Assembly (NCBI RefSeq): GCF_000372725.1
Contig: NW_005200784.1
Location: 973,357-1,037,356, forward strand
Direction of reading: 5' to 3'
DNA from: Emiliania huxleyi CCMP1516
Taxonomy: Eukaryota; Haptophyta; Isochrysidales; Noelaerhabdaceae
DNA length: 64,000 nt
The stretch's first letter is position 1, and each line of letters starts with the position of its first letter. The translations under genes and the position numbers were made by a program. Positions 10,431-19,035 of the stretch are shown piece by piece. Under the pieces are notes generated by a model that saw only the letters and a program-made list of their open reading frames with translations, was not told where the DNA came from and did not search any database.

Positions 10431-12014
10431 TCACGAGTGCGCGTGCGCCCGCGTCATGGGCAGCGCGAGCAAACTGGCGAACGGCGCCAGGAAGAGCCAG
10501 CCGTGCAGCAGCAGCGCGTAAGTCACGGCGGCGCAGCGCGCGAGCGCAAAGGCCCGCAGCGGGCGGCCCACCAGGCAAGCGGCGCGGTCCAGCAGCACGA
10601 GCACCTCGTCCACCGCCGCTGCCACCGCCACCGCCGGCGGCGGCGCAGGCTGCTGGGCGCGACTCGCTTGAGCCTCGAGCCACGGCTGCACGACGCGGGC
10701 GCCTCGGCTTCGGCCCCGCGCCGCGGGCACGTCGATCCGCACCGCCTCGCCCGGGGCAGCTGCCGCGCGGAGGGCGAGGCTCCGCTCCAGCGCCCGCCGC
10801 CGCGACGCCTCCGCCTCAAGCCTCAGCCGCAGTGCCGCCCGCTCCTCCGTCAGACTCTCCACCTCGGCGCGCGCCTTGCTCCGCTCGACCGCCGAACCAA
10901 ACCCCTCGTGCGGCGCCGCCGCACCGCTGGCAACCACGCCCCCGTCCGCCGCGTTCGCCGCCGCCGCCGCCGCCCTCTTCTCCGCCTCGGCCGCGGCTGT
11001 CGCCTCTGCTAGCCTCGCCTGCAGCGTCTCCCTCCGCTCCTCCGCCGCCTCGGCCTCGCGCCTCGCAGCGCCGAGCGCCGCAACCGCCGCCGCGAGCTCC
11101 GCCCGCACCGCCGCCGCGTCGGCCTCTGCATCGCGCCGCGCCGCCGCCTCTGCCGCCGCCTGCCGCCGCAGCTCCGCCACTCCCGGGTCTGCAGAGGCTG
11201 CGCGGCGGGGCGGGGCGTCGGCCCGGCTGGCGGCGGCGAGGGCGGAGGTGAGCTCCGCATTGAGCCGAAGGAGCTCCGCCTCGCGCGCCTCGGCCGCTCG
11301 GAGCCGCTCGGCCGTGAGCTGCTCCACTTGCGCCGCAGCTCGCTCTGTGTCGCGCTGCTGCTCCCGAAGCGCTGCGAGCCCGTCCGCTTGGGCGCCGTAG
11401 CCGGACTTGGCGCGTGCGAGCGCCTCGCCCTGCTGCGCGAGCTGCCTCCCGAGCCTGAGGACCTCGTCTCGCGCGGCGGCGGCGGTCGCCTCCGCCGCCT
11501 CCGCTCGGGACGAGGCTGCGTCGCGAGCGGCGCCGGCGGCGGCCAGCTCTGCCACTCGCTGCGCCTCGGAGAGGGAGAGGGCCGCCACATGCGACTCGAG
11601 CTGCTCCTTCGCGACGCGCTGCTTCTCAAGCCTCGCCTGCAGCCGCCTGCCGTGCATCGAGACGATCTGCAGCTCCTGTTGGAGCGCAAGCCACTCGGAC
11701 CGAGCGGCGCTCGTCCCGCCCTGGTCCGGCGACGACTGCGGCAGCGGCGGCATGTGGCCGAGCGCAGCCTCCTCCTCATCGGCGACGCCTCGCTCCTCGG
11801 GCAGCAGCAGCGAAGCGACGGCGCTGCTCACGCCTGCGTCAGTCACGGCGTCGGCCGCCGGCGCCGGCGCCGTCAGCCCGGCGATCGCCTTGACCTGGAC
11901 GATGCGCTCCTCCGCCCTCTTGTCGAGGCGGTTGAGCGTCTCCTCGGCCTTGGCGAGCTGCTTCGCGGCGAGGGCCTTCACACCGGCGATGGAGGCGAAG
12001 TTGGCGGTCGCCAT
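10431..12014 (-). CDS. Golgin-84-like Golgi tether
   Basis: An intronless 527-residue protein predicted to be a tail-anchored coiled-coil tether of Golgi membranes. About residues 110-430 are long heptad-rich helix (EEL, RLEAE, RAEAE blocks). The C-terminus carries VDEVLVLLDRAACLVGRPLR, a spacer and then one hydrophobic segment (about 493-517, LLLHGWLFLAPFASLLAL) with a short tail. This resembles the C-terminal end of golgin-84/GOLGA5, where an arginine-bearing linker precedes the anchor. The N-terminus (MATANFASIAGVKALAAKQL) is a short amphipathic stretch. The codons are extremely GC- and alanine-rich. Coiled-coil proteins attract false matches, so I rely on the C-terminal anchor region. Another tail-anchored golgin is the main alternative. 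Confidence 0.65.
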   Translation of the reverse strand: MATANFASIAGVKALAAKQLAKAEETLNRLDKRAEERIVQVKAIAGLTAPAPAADAVTDAGVSSAVASLLLPEERGVADEEEAALGHMPPLPQSSPDQGGTSAARSEWLALQQELQIVSMHGRRLQARLEKQRVAKEQLESHVAALSLSEAQRVAELAAAGAARDAASSRAEAAEATAAAARDEVLRLGRQLAQQGEALARAKSGYGAQADGLAALREQQRDTERAAAQVEQLTAERLRAAEAREAELLRLNAELTSALAAASRADAPPRRAASADPGVAELRRQAAAEAAARRDAEADAAAVRAELAAAVAALGAARREAEAAEERRETLQARLAEATAAAEAEKRAAAAAANAADGGVVASGAAAPHEGFGSAVERSKARAEVESLTEERAALRLRLEAEASRRRALERSLALRAAAAPGEAVRIDVPAARGRSRGARVVQPWLEAQASRAQQPAPPPAVAVAAAVDEVLVLLDRAACLVGRPLRAFALARCAAVTYALLLHGWLFLAPFASLLALPMTRAHAHS

Positions 12015-12527
12015 AGCTGTCCCGCCCTATCGTCGAGAGGGAGGGAGGGAGGGAGGGAGGGAGATATCGCGAGGTGACGGGGGAGCTGCGGGGCGGAAAG
12101 AGGGGAGAGCTGGCCGGGATGAGGAGTGAGAGTGCGGCGGTGGTGCGCCGCGCGCCGCCGCGCACCTGTAGCTGCACGCTGGCCTAGCGCACGGCCTTGG
12201 TCAAAGGGTGGCGGAAACGCGACGCGGAGGGCTGCGGCGGTGGCAGGAGCACTGGAGCGGCGGCGCGGTGGCGGGAGCGAAGGTGCCTGAGGCAGTGTGC
12301 AGCGGGCGTGGTGAGGCTCGAGGCTGCCAAGTGCGAGTGTGCGCGGGAGGCCGGTCGGGAGGCTAGCTGGCTCCCATCGCAACTCACACGCGGCTGCGGC
12401 ACACGGGCGAGACGCTGCTGCCTCTCGTGGCACTGCTCAACGACGCTCAACGCCGACCGTCGGGGGGTCTGGTTGGGCTCTGTGCGGCTGGAGGAGAGCG
12501 GAGAGTGGAGCGGTGGTGTGCCACCAG
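12015..12527. other. Intergenic; upstream of the golgin-like gene
   Basis: Immediately upstream of the golgin start (minus strand) is a GAGG tandem (12039-12063). Beyond it I see GC-rich sequence with no recognisable coding or RNA feature. Confidence 0.4.
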
Positions 12528-13008
12528 GATTCGGTACTTCAGCTTGGTATAGTACATGTATCATCGCATTGCAGATCATACCCCAGGCCTATACCCTGAT
12601 ACCCTCTTGAGAGGACCCGCATTGGGCCCCTAGAGGATAGGCTGATACCCTGGTGGGTTACCCTTCACACCGGACACGACCCCCCTCTTCACACCTCTTC
12701 GCGCGCTGCGCGCGCGCCAAGACAGACAAACGCGCTCGAATGAGCGTCGCGCAGGAGGGAGGCGAGCGCACCACTAAGCAATGCGCTGGGAGGAGGACGC
12801 TAATGGCGGCCGTCGTCGCGTTTGACGGGCCCGCGGCCGCAGCCGGTGCGGCTGCAGCCGCGCGAGGTGTGAATTGTCGCTTCGCTGCGCGGCCGCCGAT
12901 GATACCTTGATACCCAGCCGAGATAAGTCCCCACAGAGGCCTAGAGCATACCTTGATACCCCCTCGAGAACAATACGATGATACTATACCAAGCTGAAGT
13001 ACCGAATC
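12528..13008. mobile_element. 481-bp TIR element (MITE candidate)
   Basis: The left end GATTCGGTACTTCAGCTTGG and the right end, reversed, are the same; the match runs about 27 bases to GTATAGTA and then continues imperfectly. A 3-base direct repeat, CAG, flanks the element (12525-12527 and 13009-13011). Subterminal GATACC words are repeated at both ends. There is no protein-coding content, so this is a non-autonomous DNA element. A similar TTGGTATAGTACC word at about 8650-8670 lies inside another element. Confidence 0.75.
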
Positions 13009-13098
13009 CAGGTCTTTTGGCCGCCAAAAAGAATTTGGTTATTAACACGCAATTCGCCCGCCGATCGGAGCCGCACCCCAGACGACTTGCTTCGCTTC

Positions 13099-13340
13099 GA
13101 TCACATCACGGGGTGCCTCATCGGTACCGAGCGCTGTATGTGTTCTCGATCACATTACGGGGCTGCCTTCATTCGTACCGAGCGCTGAATGTGATTTCCA
13201 TCTCATAAGATCGTTCGATCACATTACGGGAGTGCCTCATTCGTGCCGAGCGCCGAATGTCATTTGGATCACATCACGAGGGTGCCTCGTTGGTACCGAG
13301 CGCCGTATGTGATTTGGATCACATCACGGGGGCGCCTCGG
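13099..13340. repeat. Tandem repeat, ~55-63 bp unit, five degenerate copies
   Basis: Each unit contains GATCACATCACGGGGGTGCC followed by TACCGAGCGCCGTATGTGAT with small changes. Spacing is uneven because one copy carries an insertion. It lies between the 481-bp element and the WD40 gene's GA tract. The repeats are too unequal and the spacers too similar for a CRISPR array, and the genome is eukaryotic. Confidence 0.75.
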
Positions 13341-13494
13341 GCAACAGCATGTAAGTGGGGGGCTGCCACCTCGGTCAGCACGCGGACGATTTTTGCACGT
13401 CTCGCGCGCGCGTGAACAGGGCTTGGAATTGCCAAAAACCAACCAAGCCTGCACGCGAGAGAGCTTTTTAGCAATACCAAACAACTCTTGTTTG

Positions 13495-13498
<4 letters not shown>

Positions 13499-13583
<85 letters not shown>

Positions 13584-13587
13584 GAGA
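13499..13587. repeat. GA microsatellite
   Basis: About 40 GA dinucleotides with one interruption lie about 140 bases upstream of the WD40 start codon, in the likely promoter or 5' leader. The word TTTTTAGCAATACCAAACAA sits just left of it and recurs at 15220 and 24512. Confidence 0.95.
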
Positions 13588-13728
13588 CTAGAAGAAGAAG
13601 AAAAAATCTCCCGGTGAAACGAATTGAGAGGGCGGCAACGCCTCTGCGCGCACACCGCGAGCCCTCTCCTTCCGCGCGCGTGCAGCCGCGTGTGGCCACT
13701 ACTTTCGGCGCATAGCATTGCAGCCGGC

Positions 13729-15003
13729 ATGGGCGGTCACCTCGAGGAGGTGCGCAAGATCCGGGAGGCGCGCGAGCGTGCCGCACGGAGGGCATTGCGC
13801 GGCCTCGACCCCGAGCAGGGGAGCGAGGGTGAGGAGGAGAGCGACGACGCGGATCTTCCCGAGGCGCCGGATCTGACTCCAGAGGACGAGCGGCGCGCCC
13901 TCGCGCCGCACACTGGGGCGTCCAAGCCACCGCAGCCAGCCGTCCACAACGGTCCATCCCCGGCCGCGCTGCCGGTCATCAGGCTGGGATGGGCTGCAGA
14001 GGCCGCCACGCCCGGCTTGCCCGCCGGCTCGCCCGGTGAGGCAGCCGACGTCTTTTGCGTGCGCTACTCGCCGGACGACGCCCTGGTCGCCGCGGGCTGC
14101 GGTGACGGAGTTGTGCGCGTCTACCACGCGACCGACGGCCGGCTGGCATACTCGCTGGCGGATGACTCGCTAACCCTGCCGACCACCTGCCTCCGCTTTC
14201 GGCCGTCTGCGGCGTCGGCCAAGACCCGCAACGTGCTCCTCGCGGCCAACTCGGACGGCACCGTCAAGCACTGGCACCTCACCTCGGGGAAGTGCCTGCA
14301 CTCGGTGACCGAGCAGGACAACCAGGTGTACGCCGTCGACTATGACACCGATGGTAGCCACTTTGCCACCGCCGGCCGCGACTGCCACATCCGGCTGTAT
14401 GACGAGACCACGAAATCCGCCGTATCGACACTGCTCTCGTCGCTCGACCGCGCCCCGAGCGGCTACCACAGCGCGGGCGCGAGCGCTCACTCAGGCCACT
14501 CGAACCGAGTCTTTGGGCTGCGCTTCGGAGCCGAGCCGCACTCGCTCCTCTCTGGTGGGTGGGACAACACCGTGCAGCTGTGGGACACGCGCACCGCGAC
14601 AACCGCGCTGTCCATCTACGGGCCCCACGTGTGCGGCGACGCCCTGGACATGCGCGGCCACACCATCCTCTCTGGCTCGTGGCGGCCAGAGCAGCAGCTG
14701 CAGCTGTGGGACGCGCGCACGGGCGGGCTACTGGCCACGCTTCCGTGGCCTGCGCACGGGCGCACGCGTGAACCGTGCCAGGTCTACGCCGCGCAGTTCT
14801 CCCGACACGACGGCGGCGCCCGCATCATCGCGGGCGGCTCCGGCGCCAACGAGGTGCGCGTGTTTGATGCAAAGGGCGGGGGCTCGCTCGCGGCCATAAC
14901 CCTGCCCAAGGGCGTGTACGGGCTGGATGTCGAGGGGGGAGGGGGGCATGTCGCCGTCGCGGCCGGCGACAACGCGGTTCGCACGTTGGAGCTCCCCTGC
15001 TGA
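13729..15003 (+). CDS. WD40 repeat protein
   Basis: An intronless 424-residue protein. After an acidic, charged N-terminus (about residues 1-85) comes a beta-propeller of about seven WD40 blades. Visible blade cores include VFCVRYSPDDALVAAGCGDG, DGTVKHWHLTSGKCLHSV, YAVDYDTDGSHFATAGRDCH, GWDNTVQLWDTRT and QLQLWDARTGG. Such propellers act as scaffolds, and no catalytic motif is present. I chose the ATG at 13729, which precedes the first charged helix; the frame is open further upstream without another good start. The WD40 call is secure, but I cannot name the orthologue or the complex. Confidence 0.85.
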   Translation: MGGHLEEVRKIREARERAARRALRGLDPEQGSEGEEESDDADLPEAPDLTPEDERRALAPHTGASKPPQPAVHNGPSPAALPVIRLGWAAEAATPGLPAGSPGEAADVFCVRYSPDDALVAAGCGDGVVRVYHATDGRLAYSLADDSLTLPTTCLRFRPSAASAKTRNVLLAANSDGTVKHWHLTSGKCLHSVTEQDNQVYAVDYDTDGSHFATAGRDCHIRLYDETTKSAVSTLLSSLDRAPSGYHSAGASAHSGHSNRVFGLRFGAEPHSLLSGGWDNTVQLWDTRTATTALSIYGPHVCGDALDMRGHTILSGSWRPEQQLQLWDARTGGLLATLPWPAHGRTREPCQVYAAQFSRHDGGARIIAGGSGANEVRVFDAKGGGSLAAITLPKGVYGLDVEGGGGHVAVAAGDNAVRTLELPC

Positions 15004-15373
15004 TTTGAACAAACAAAATGTGTGGGTGCTAGCGCGAGTTTTTGTTTGGTATTGAAAATCTCTTTCGTTATCTCTCTGATTTGTGCACGGGCGGGGCGGT
15101 GGTCTTTTTGCGACACATAAGGCTTTTTTCCAGCGCACCAATTCAACGCGAAAGATTTTCTAATATATTTTGTCTCCCGGTGTGGTGCGGCGGCGCTTCA
15201 ACAACGGAGAGAGAGAGATTTTTTTAGCAATACCCAACAACTCTAAAGACTAAACACTCACACATCATTTATTTGGGGCCAGTTTCCAGAAAATCAACAA
15301 TTCAACAATAAATCACTACCCTCACAGTGATTCGCTCGTTAAAGTGTAAAGAAAGAAACAAACTATGGAGGGA
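15004..15373. other. Intergenic after the WD40 gene
   Basis: AT-richer than its surroundings. It contains the TTTTTTTAGCAATACCCAAC word (15220-15239), also seen at 13470 and 24512, next to a GA run. No gene was seen. Confidence 0.4.
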
Positions 15374-15509
15374 CCACTGGCGAGGTACTCCCACGCCTCT
15401 CGGCACTCGGGTTTTTTTGTCTGGCCGAGTCAACCCGAGATGCTGGGGCGAGCCTCGGCGAGACTGCGTCAGCTGTTCCCACAGCAGGCTGGAAGTACCT
15501 CGCCAGTGG
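15374..15509. mobile_element. 136-bp hairpin MITE
   Basis: The ends are CCACTGGCGAGGTACT and its inverse, about 16 bases identical with a few more matching inward. A 5-base direct repeat, AGGGA, flanks the element (15369-15373 and 15510-15514). It is inserted inside a copy of the dispersed GAGGGATGGGAGGACGGCAC word and so post-dates it. It has no coding potential. Confidence 0.8.
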
Positions 15510-15587
15510 AGGGATGGGAGGACGGCACAGCGCCAGACACAGGGATTTTCGAAAAAGGAGTGTGCGACCAGGGCGTAGAGCTCTTGT

Positions 15588-16132
15588 AGCGCCATCAGCC
15601 CCTCACGGCCCGGCCCAACCTTCCCTTCCCCACCCTCGCCTCCAGTGCCTCCAATCAAGTCGCACCTCTCTTCTTCAGCGAATGCAGCGGCAGCACCACG
15701 ATCCACGTCAGAGGCCGGGCCGACTGGCGGACCTGCATGCCCAGCCATGCCCCCCACTCCCCACCCGCTTGGATCGATCAGCTGACAGCTCCACCAGCTC
15801 CCACCACCGCGTGTCGTGTCATGAAGCATGATAGAAGATAAATAGAAAGCATGAACCATCGAAAGGTCTGATCTCCAAAAAGAGCTCTCGGCGGGCTGCG
15901 TGCGCGCGCGCGCGCCCCGCCCCTTTTGCGCAGCAACACCTTAAACTTCATGGCCCTCCAAATTCGGGTCGGAGCGTAGCGGAGTGGGACCCGACTTTGA
16001 AAAGGGCGACGGACGCTTGCGTCCTAGCCTCCAACAACGCCTCCCCGGCGCAGAGCCGTGGCAGAGGGGCCCCCGGAGGGATGCTCACTCAACCGCCCCA
16101 CGCCACGCCGCTTGCGGCGGTCCTATTCCATT
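15588..16132 (+). repeat. Dispersed repeat R1, copy B (long form)
   Basis: A ~545-base block is repeated on the opposite strand at 40990-41537. Its last ~215 bases (15915-16130) are the R1 core also found at 1327 and 53145. The copy ends about 150 bases upstream of the thioesterase start and points the same way. Confidence 0.85.
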
Positions 16133-16283
16133 AGGGGCCACTTCTTATTCAGGTGAGCCGGTGTGTGTGCCAGTCCGCGCCAGTCCGCGCCCTTGCAGTG
16201 CCGTGCGGAGGGGCTCAGAAATTCTTTTGTTTAAATTCTTTTCAAGAAGAGTAGAGCGGTGTACGAGCACTGCCGTCGCGGCG

Positions 16284-17267
16284 ATGTCCGATTCCACGGA
16301 CCTGACGACGCTCTCCATCAAGGAACTAAAGGAGCTGATCCGCTCCTCCGGTCTCTCTTTCGAGGATTGTATTGACAAGGCTGACTTGCGCTCTCGCGCT
16401 GCCGAGGCGCAGGAGCGGCTCGAGGCGTCGGCTCCAAAGGGCGGTGGCGGCGGTGGCGGCGGCGGCGGCGGTAGCAGCGCCGCGGGCGGGATGGCGCGCG
16501 CCAGCAAGACTTTCGGCGGATACGACGCGCTCGTGATCGGCCCGCCCTCGGTTCTCGACGGCTCCGAGGCTGCCGAGCTGGCTGTAATCGTGCTTCACGG
16601 GCTGGGAGCGACCAAGGAGGACTTTGCCGACCTGCCCAGGATGCTCGGCGGCGAGCAGGCTCTCGCAGGGCGGAGGCTCGTGTACGTGCTGCCGCAGGCG
16701 CCCCCGTCGCCGCTGCTCGGCGCAGCGTGGTGGCAGATCAATGTGGCCGCGTTCCTCGCCATCAGCACCGCCTCGCCCGACTCGATGGCAAAGATGATCC
16801 GGGAGGAGCCGGTGGGGCTCAGCCAGTGCCGCGAGAAGCTGCAGAAGCTGTGCGCGGAGGTGCGCGCCTTTGCCGGGGGCGGCTCGGCGCTGCCCTCGCG
16901 CAGGCTGCTCCTGGCGGGCTTCTCGCAGGGCGCGATGACGGCGATGGACACCGCGCTGCACATGCCGCCGACCGAGCCGCCCGCCGGCGTCGTCTTCCTC
17001 TCCGGCGCTCCGATCGTGGTGGAGCAGTGGTCCGCGCGGCTGCAGGCCCTCAAGCAGGCGGGCGAGGCGCTTCCCGTCCTCGTCACGCACGGCATGGCGG
17101 ACGGCACGCTCCCCTTCGCGTGCTCCGGCTGGGTGCGCGATCTGCTGACCGCGAACGGAGCCGACGTCAAGTACGTGACCCACCCGGGCGGCCACGACCT
17201 CGGCGGCGCGTCGGTCGTGCGCAGCCTCGTCAGCTTCGTCGCCGCGCGCCTGGCCGACCGAGCCTGA
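16284..17267 (+). CDS. Acyl-protein thioesterase/carboxylesterase with SAP-like N-terminus
   Basis: A 327-residue alpha/beta hydrolase of the acyl-protein thioesterase/phospholipase class. It would hydrolyse thioester or ester bonds, typically depalmitoylating proteins. The catalytic triad reads Ser214 in GFSQGA, Asp273 in HGMADGTLPF and His304 in PGGHDL; VIVLHGLG marks the oxyanion-side loop. Residues 8-38 (LSIKELKELIRSSGLSFEDC) form a SAP-like motif of the kind found at the C-terminus of MANF/ARMET proteins. A glycine run follows and then the hydrolase, and I do not know this arrangement from standard thioesterases. The gene is intronless. The ATG at 16284 is preceded by two AAATTCTTTT words 45-60 bases upstream. 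The enzyme class is secure; the substrate is unknown. Confidence 0.88.
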   Translation: MSDSTDLTTLSIKELKELIRSSGLSFEDCIDKADLRSRAAEAQERLEASAPKGGGGGGGGGGGSSAAGGMARASKTFGGYDALVIGPPSVLDGSEAAELAVIVLHGLGATKEDFADLPRMLGGEQALAGRRLVYVLPQAPPSPLLGAAWWQINVAAFLAISTASPDSMAKMIREEPVGLSQCREKLQKLCAEVRAFAGGGSALPSRRLLLAGFSQGAMTAMDTALHMPPTEPPAGVVFLSGAPIVVEQWSARLQALKQAGEALPVLVTHGMADGTLPFACSGWVRDLLTANGADVKYVTHPGGHDLGGASVVRSLVSFVAARLADRA

Positions 17268-17683
17268 GCGCCGGGCTGGAGGGGAGGCGCACCGCTGCGC
17301 TCTCTCGGCCACGGCTGCCGTGGCCCCGCAGCGGCGGTGTATCTCTGGCTAGCGGGCGGTGTCTCTCGCCCTCTAGCTCGCGAGTCGTAGGCAAGGAGGC
17401 CGGCGCGGGGCCCCGCGCACCGTGTCTCCGTGTGCGCGACACACGGCTCACGGCCGGCCGCGGCGTGGCGACGTGCGTGTCGGTGTGGAGATAGGGGTTT
17501 GTGCTGATAATATAAAACGGTTCGACACAACTACCGAAAGGCGCTGGCACCGTGTCCTGCATAGAAAATGGAGCGGTCGCTAGCCAACGTCTGGCACGCT
17601 GCCCGCTGCACGCCCTCTCCCCCTCTCACCACCGCTCTCCAGGCCTCAAGCTCTCTCCGACTCACTGCACACCGCCCCTATGC
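17268..17683. other. Convergent 3' flanks
   Basis: The thioesterase and canopy-like genes converge here. The gap should hold both 3' untranslated regions and polyadenylation sites. No other gene was seen. Confidence 0.5.
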
Positions 17684-18795
17684 CTAGAGCTCCTCCTTGG
17701 ACTCCCCCACGATGGGCAGGCCTGACTCCTGGTCGTACACGTCCCCCTCCTCGTCGACGGCGGGGTTGACGCTGCCCTCCCCGCCCTCCTCCCCGCCCAT
17801 CCCTTCGGGCATAAAGTCCTTCATCTTGTCCATCATGCCGGCGAGGTCCTCCCTCCTGTACATGGTCCCGCTCATCCCCGTCTCCTTGAGGTTCGCCTGC
17901 ATGTCCTGCATCTGCTTCTCCTCCGCCGTCAGCGCGTGGAACCTCTCGTCGTGCTTGCGCGTCCCTTTGAGCGGCGGCGTCTTCTTCTTGCACACGCCCG
18001 CCGCGCGGTTGCAGATGTAGCGCTGCACCTGCGGGGGGGAGGAGGCAATGGCGTGGCGTCGGACGCCGGAAGTCCCGCGCGCGCCCTCCAGTGCCCCGCA
18101 GCCGCTCTCCCTCTCGCCCGCGACCACAGAGCCCTCCCTCTCACTGGCTCGGCTAGCCTGCTCGAGGTCGTTGCCGTCCTGGATCGCCTTGTAGAGAATC
18201 TCGGTGAACTCGGTGTCTGCGCGGTCGAGCACCTCGTTGCACGCCGCCTCCACCGTCCGGCACTCGCGCTTGCACTTGCCCGCCTCAGGCTGAGACGCGA
18301 GCACCAGCTTGTCTCCCTCCTGCGTGAGGTCAATCTTCCCGACCCACTCGCCCTCGGGCTGCGCGCGGCGGAGGCGGGCGCGCTCAGCGATGCCACGCAA
18401 GCACGGTGGGCGGCCGCGTGCCCGGCGCGGGGGCGCGATCTCGCCTTGAGCGGGTTGCACATCTTTTCGGTGAACTCCTGCACCGCTCCCTCGCCGTCAA
18501 ACTCGGTCGTATCACGCTTGCGCTTCTTCTTCTTGAGCTGCTCGAAGCGCTTCGTCAGGATCTCCTGCGCCTTGACGTGAGCCTGCTCCACCATCTTACG
18601 GCACACGCCGCAATAGATGTATTTGAGGTCAGACTTGAATGGGGCCGCCTGCGGGTCAAGGTTCTTGCGGCCCATCGGCGCGCCCTTGATGCCCATCTCC
18701 TCGAGCATCTCCTCCTCCTCTGCCGACATGCTCATGCCCTGGCCATAGGTTGTCAGAGCCAACGAACAGAGCAGCAGCCGGAGCAGCGGCGACAT
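17684..18795 (-). CDS. Canopy/saposin-like ER lumenal protein
   Basis: A 298-residue protein of the canopy (CNPY, saposin-fold) type, which act as ER co-chaperones for client receptors. It has a signal peptide (MSPLLRLLLCSLALTTYGQG). The conserved cysteines are in YIYCGVCRKMVEQA, EKMCNP, AGKCKRECRTVEAACNEVLD and RYICN. The C-terminus is KEEL, a KDEL-type ER retention signal. Exons are 18795-18445, 18358-18158 and 18028-17684, each a multiple of three and joined in phase 0. Both introns (86 and 129 bases) begin with GC (GCGAGA and GCTAGC) and end in GCAG; no GT donor keeps the frame. The C-terminal third is acidic and methionine-rich. The family call is good; clients are unknown. Confidence 0.82.
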
Positions 18796-18808
18796 CTCGG
18801 GTACAAGT

Positions 18809-19026
18809 GTGCCACGTCAGGCAGCGTGGCCGGAAGAAATTACGCGACCGCGATGCGCTCCCCAATCCCGTTCGCCTGTGTCCCTGATCGTCCTTCAAGA
18901 TCCTCTTTGGTTTCTCTGTTTTGCTTTTTCTTTCTTTTTCGAGTGGAGAGGAACAGAGGATATGCCGGTCCGTGGACCGGACCGTGCTCTGTCTATAGAC
19001 GCTACTCGAGTAGTTTGGGACCTGCA
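18809..19026. other. Divergent flank with a piece of repeat R2
   Basis: 18850-18960 matches the end of repeat R2 (7370 and 37190 copies), including GCGATGCGCTCCCCA and GATCGTCCTTC. No gene was seen. The long-TIR transposon copy 2 starts just right of it. Confidence 0.55.
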
Positions 19027-19035
19027 GGTCTATCT

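Noticed and set aside
13099-13340. CRISPR-like direct repeats (also 40349-40462)
   Set aside because: Units are contiguous and degenerate without unique spacers, and the genome is eukaryotic; these are minisatellites.
18085-18157. A GT donor (GTGAGA) for the second canopy intron
   Set aside because: It leaves the wrong phase and loses VQRYICN; only the GC donor at 18157 keeps the conserved frame.
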